A stretch of 64,000 nt of DNA, from the NCBI GenBank assembly GCA_965221075.1, contig OZ244865.1:992001-1056000 (forward strand), written 5' to 3'. Source of the DNA: UBA2970 sp965221075. Lineage in GTDB: Bacteria > Verrucomicrobiota > Verrucomicrobiia > Limisphaerales > AAA164-E04. Shown piece after piece: positions 61,209-64,000 of this stretch (positions are counted from its first letter, which is position 1; each line of letters starts with the position of its first letter). Made by a program: the position numbers and the translations under genes. The notes below the pieces were generated by a model, which worked only from the letters and a program-made list of their open reading frames with translations, was not told the DNA's origin and made no database searches.

Positions 61209-63249
61209 CGAGCACCAGCACTCCGTGGGGCGGCAGGTCGTAGGCCCCCTGGAAGGTGTTGCCGGTCAGGAAGTCGTGGACCGGCTTGTAGAAGTGCAGC
61301 CGGACCGACGAGTTCTGGTGGTTGAGCAGGAAGTAGAGCCTGAGGCCCTCCTTCTGGCGCAGGCTCACCTCGACGCCCTCGGGCACCCGCAGCAGCCCGG
61401 TCAGCTGGGCCTGCTGCATCAGCCACCGGACCAGGTCCCGGTAGAAGGGCGGATGGCTCATGGAGCCCAGGTAGATCGCCCGGCCCTCCCCGAAGGCGTT
61501 GCGGGTGAAGGCCGGCCGGCCGGCGTAGAAGTCCTTCGAGAAGGTGGCCAGCACCTCGCACCCCTCGGCGGCCTCGATCACGTCGCACCAGAGGCGGGCC
61601 GGATGGAGCTGGGAGGTGGGGAAGCCGCCCTTGAAGACGAAGCCGTTGTCCTCGCCGGGAGGGATGGGATCGAACTCCACCACCTCCAGCCCGAACAGGT
61701 CGGCGAGGTTGAGCGGGATCCCGGTGGAGGGAGCGATGTGGTGCTCGTCGACCAGGCCGGTGTTGAAGGTGCCGACCAGCGTGCCGCCGTTCTGGACGTA
61801 GAGCTTGAGGCGGTCGGTCTCGCCCAGGGCCAGCTGGTGCAGCGAGGGGGCCACCACCAGCTTGTAGCGGGAGAGGTCCTCGGTGGGCCGGGCGAAGTCC
61901 ACCGGGACGTTCTGGTCGTGGAAGGCGCTGTAGAAGCAGAGCAGGTGGTCCCACAGCTTGAAGTGGCGGTTGGGCTGCATCCTCTGCCTGAGGGTCCAGG
62001 CGTTGTCGTGGGTGTAGAGGATGCAGGCCTCGGCCTCGACCCGGGTGTCCTTGATCACCGGGGCCAGCAGCTTGAGCTCCTCGCCGATCTGGCTGATCTC
62101 CCGGTAGGTCCGGTTGTCGCCGTCGCCGCGGTGGTTGAGCACCCCGCCGTAGAACTTCTCGGAGCCGATCCGGGGCTGGCGCCAGAAGAAGTAGAGCACC
62201 CCGTCGCTGCCCCGCGAGATCAGCTGGTAGGTGAACAGCCTGACCACCCCGGGGCGGACCAGGGAGTTGACCTCCTGCCAGTTGACGTTCCCGGCCTTCT
62301 GCTCCATCACCCAGAAGCCGGCCCGCCTGCCGTCGGGGGTGCGGATCCCGTCCTTCTTGAGGGAGCGGAGGATGTCGATGTCCATGGCGTTGACCGCGGC
62401 CTTGGACTTGATCGTGGCGTAGCTGTCGAGCGACACGAAGTCGAGCTTCTCGGCCACGTCGAAGTGGTCGTAGTGGCGGGAGAGGCCCCGCATCATGGTG
62501 GTGACCGGGATCTCCGGGGTGGCCTCCCTGAGCAGCCTGGCCTGCATGCCGATGTAGTGGACGATGGTGTCGCTGGAGAAGCGCATCCAGTCCAGCACCA
62601 GCGCCGGGTTGTGCACCGTGGGGGCCACCCGGGGCATGGGGACCTCCTCCCAGGATCCGACCACCTGGCCCCAGAAGCGGGTGCCCATGCTGTCGTTGAG
62701 GCTGGCGACGGTCCCGTACTTGGCCTCCAGCCAGCCGTGCCAGTCCTTCTCGGTCTCCTTGTTGAAGGAGAACTCGGTGGTGTGCCCCCCGATGCCGGAG
62801 TCGATCTGCCAGGCGATCAGGGCGGGATGGCCTCCCAGGCTTCCGGCCAGGGCCCGGACGATCTTCTCGCTGAAGTTCCAGAACAGGTCGCTGTTGTAGC
62901 AGACCGCGTGCCGGGTGCCCTCCCGCAGGGGAAGTCCCCGCTCGTCCTCGGGCAGGATCTCGGGGTGCTTGCGGGCCAGCCAGATGGGCGGGGCGGCGGT
63001 GGGGGTGGTCAGGACCACCTCGATGCCCGCCTCGGCCATGACGTCCATGGCCCGCTTCAGCCAGTCGAACTCGAAGCGGCCCTCCTCGGGCTCGCACAGC
63101 CCCCAGACGTACTCCCCCATGCGGACCACGTTGACCGAGGCGGCGGCCATCAGCTCGGCGTCCTTCCTCCAGCGGGCCTCGGGCTCCTCGGGGGTGCCGT
63201 CGTAGGGATGGACCCAGTGCTCCGGATGGTAGTCGACTCCGAAATACAT
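61192..63249 (-). CDS. Glycoside hydrolase family 42 protein, altered acid/base motif
   Basis: 685 residues, full length for GH42 beta-galactosidases, with no signal peptide. MYFGVDYHPEHW is the family N-terminus. PTAAPPIWLARKHPEILP and RFWGQVVGSWEEVPMPRVAP also match, and WVMEQKAGNVNWQ (Glu316) corresponds to the nucleophile region. At the usual acid/base site, W-Q-x-D-N-E-Y/F-G, the sequence is AWQIDSGIGGHTTEF (Ser151-Gly152), so the standard Glu is absent; Glu159 is nearby. It may belong to a distinct subgroup or have altered activity. The lower-case family cues of a C-terminal trimer and beta-sandwich domain are present (NHQNSSVRLHFY). Confidence 0.85.
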   Translation of the reverse strand: MYFGVDYHPEHWVHPYDGTPEEPEARWRKDAELMAAASVNVVRMGEYVWGLCEPEEGRFEFDWLKRAMDVMAEAGIEVVLTTPTAAPPIWLARKHPEILPEDERGLPLREGTRHAVCYNSDLFWNFSEKIVRALAGSLGGHPALIAWQIDSGIGGHTTEFSFNKETEKDWHGWLEAKYGTVASLNDSMGTRFWGQVVGSWEEVPMPRVAPTVHNPALVLDWMRFSSDTIVHYIGMQARLLREATPEIPVTTMMRGLSRHYDHFDVAEKLDFVSLDSYATIKSKAAVNAMDIDILRSLKKDGIRTPDGRRAGFWVMEQKAGNVNWQEVNSLVRPGVVRLFTYQLISRGSDGVLYFFWRQPRIGSEKFYGGVLNHRGDGDNRTYREISQIGEELKLLAPVIKDTRVEAEACILYTHDNAWTLRQRMQPNRHFKLWDHLLCFYSAFHDQNVPVDFARPTEDLSRYKLVVAPSLHQLALGETDRLKLYVQNGGTLVGTFNTGLVDEHHIAPSTGIPLNLADLFGLEVVEFDPIPPGEDNGFVFKGGFPTSQLHPARLWCDVIEAAEGCEVLATFSKDFYAGRPAFTRNAFGEGRAIYLGSMSHPPFYRDLVRWLMQQAQLTGLLRVPEGVEVSLRQKEGLRLYFLLNHQNSSVRLHFYKPVHDFLTGNTFQGAYDLPPHGVLVLDERPG

Positions 63250-63386
63250 GGCGGAAGCCCGGGGCGGCGTCCGCTCGGCCCGGAATCCCCCGACTCTGGC
63301 GCCGGGGGCCGCCGGGGGTCAAGAGCCAAGGGGGAATGGCCTTGCCCGGGCTCCGGGCAGGCGGGTAGCTTCGGCCCCCGATCGCC

Positions 63387-64000
63387 ATGAAGAGACTGAC
63401 CGACCTGAAGGTTTTGGAGTCGGGGGTGGCCGCCCGGGCCGAGGCGCTCCTGGAGGAGAGCGGAGGGCTGCTGCGGCTGGCCCCCTGCTGGGTGCCCCGC
63501 TCCTTCCTCCAGCCGGGCAGGCGGCTCAAGCTGCATCCCGACGACCTCTACGCCTACGGGCTGGACCGGGGGGGGATCGACGAGCGCTGGTTCGCCTCCA
63601 CCACCCCGGCGGCCAACGAGAACCGCGAGCCCGACGAGGGGCTCAGCTACGTGGTGGCCGGCCGGGAGCGCTTCACCCTGCAGGCGGCGGTCGAGGAGCT
63701 GGGCCCGGCCCTGATCGGCCCGCGCCTTTGGGAGGCCTACCGCAGGTGGCCGGTCTACTCCAAGTTCTTCGACAACATGGGCCCCATTCCCCACCACATG
63801 CACCAGTCGGAGGAGTGGGCCCGGCTGGTGGGGCAGGAGGGCAAGCCCGAGTCCTACTACTTCCCGCCCCAGCACAACAACGTGGGCAACAACTTCCCCT
63901 ACACCTTCATGGGCCTGGAGCCGGGCACGACCCGGCAGGAGGTCCGCCGCTGCCTGGAGCGCTGGAACCGGGGCGACAACGGGATCCTGGACCTGTCGAG
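63387..64000 (+). CDS. ManA-like sugar isomerase/cupin protein (3' truncated by window edge)
   Basis: The first 204 residues are visible, from ATG 63387 (MKRLTDLKVLESGVAARAEA). PGRRLKLHPDDLYAYGLDRG, NMGPIPHHMHQSEEW and ESYYFPPQHNNVGNNFPYTF suggest a metal-binding cupin related to class I mannose-6-phosphate isomerases. The HHMHQ motif would supply ligands. It diverges from the GH42 gene across about 137 bp. Substrate and completeness cannot be judged because the gene leaves the window. Confidence 0.5.
   Translation, partial: MKRLTDLKVLESGVAARAEALLEESGGLLRLAPCWVPRSFLQPGRRLKLHPDDLYAYGLDRGGIDERWFASTTPAANENREPDEGLSYVVAGRERFTLQAAVEELGPALIGPRLWEAYRRWPVYSKFFDNMGPIPHHMHQSEEWARLVGQEGKPESYYFPPQHNNVGNNFPYTFMGLEPGTTRQEVRRCLERWNRGDNGILDLS

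Overview
The window is GC-rich bacterial chromosome with dense, translationally coupled operons. A prepilin-like protein with the H-X9-DG signature, an alternative complex III operon with a cbb3-type oxidase set of the kind seen in Verrucomicrobia, secreted beta-propeller and FG-GAP proteins, and sugar genes (GH42, rhamnulokinase, aldose epimerase) point to the PVC superphylum, most likely Verrucomicrobiota. This assignment is inferred from gene content; no rRNA gene is present.

Layout. 1-5.2 kb: the end of a nucleobase permease and a large secreted beta-propeller protein. 5.2-8.2 kb: an AT-richer island with a thioredoxin-fold gene lacking CxxC, a leucine-rich-repeat relic and a decayed ISAzo13-type transposase, bounded by an imperfect duplication of the last ~65 bp of the beta-propeller gene. 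8.8-22 kb (minus strand): a complex I operon nuoB-C-D-E-F-G-H-I-J-K-L-M-N without nuoA, with a tRNA-Gln on the opposite strand between nuoE and nuoF. 22.0-22.1 kb: a divergent control region with a perfect CRP/FNR-type palindrome. 22.2-33.8 kb (plus strand): tRNA-Cys, alternative complex III (actABCDEF), a small membrane protein, a cbb3-like set whose subunit I has lost its heme and copper ligands, and ispF. 33.8-43.4 kb: rhamnulokinase, polyphosphate kinase with a small coupled gene, a DUF3616 protein, a prepilin-like protein, a VOC protein, a cyclic-nucleotide-binding-domain protein, a phosphoesterase and a secreted aldose 1-epimerase.

43.6-47.3 kb looks like the remnant of an integrative element inserted at the 3' end of ssrA (tmRNA). 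It holds a frameshifted P4-type integrase next to ssrA, a DUF736 relic typical of conjugative elements, an AbiEi-type antitoxin with a palindromic operator but no recognisable toxin, and an AlbA_2/Schlafen-type ATP-binding protein. 47.3-52.5 kb (minus strand) is housekeeping: ssrA, a PmtA-like methyltransferase, miaA, lspA and glnD. 53.4-60.8 kb holds a lipoprotein, an IS3 OrfA relic, an ECF sigma / anti-sigma / DUF3106 cluster, a TPR plus FG-GAP protein and a Sel1 protein. 60.8-64 kb holds a DUF721 (DciA-like) protein, a GH42 protein with an altered acid/base motif and the start of a ManA-like isomerase.

The respiratory genes suggest one chain. Complex I feeds quinol, alternative complex III oxidises quinol, and the c-type cytochromes pass electrons on. 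The oxidase-like subunit I here cannot bind its metals, so the true terminal oxidase is probably elsewhere. The two operons diverge from about 110 bp that contain one shared candidate activator site.
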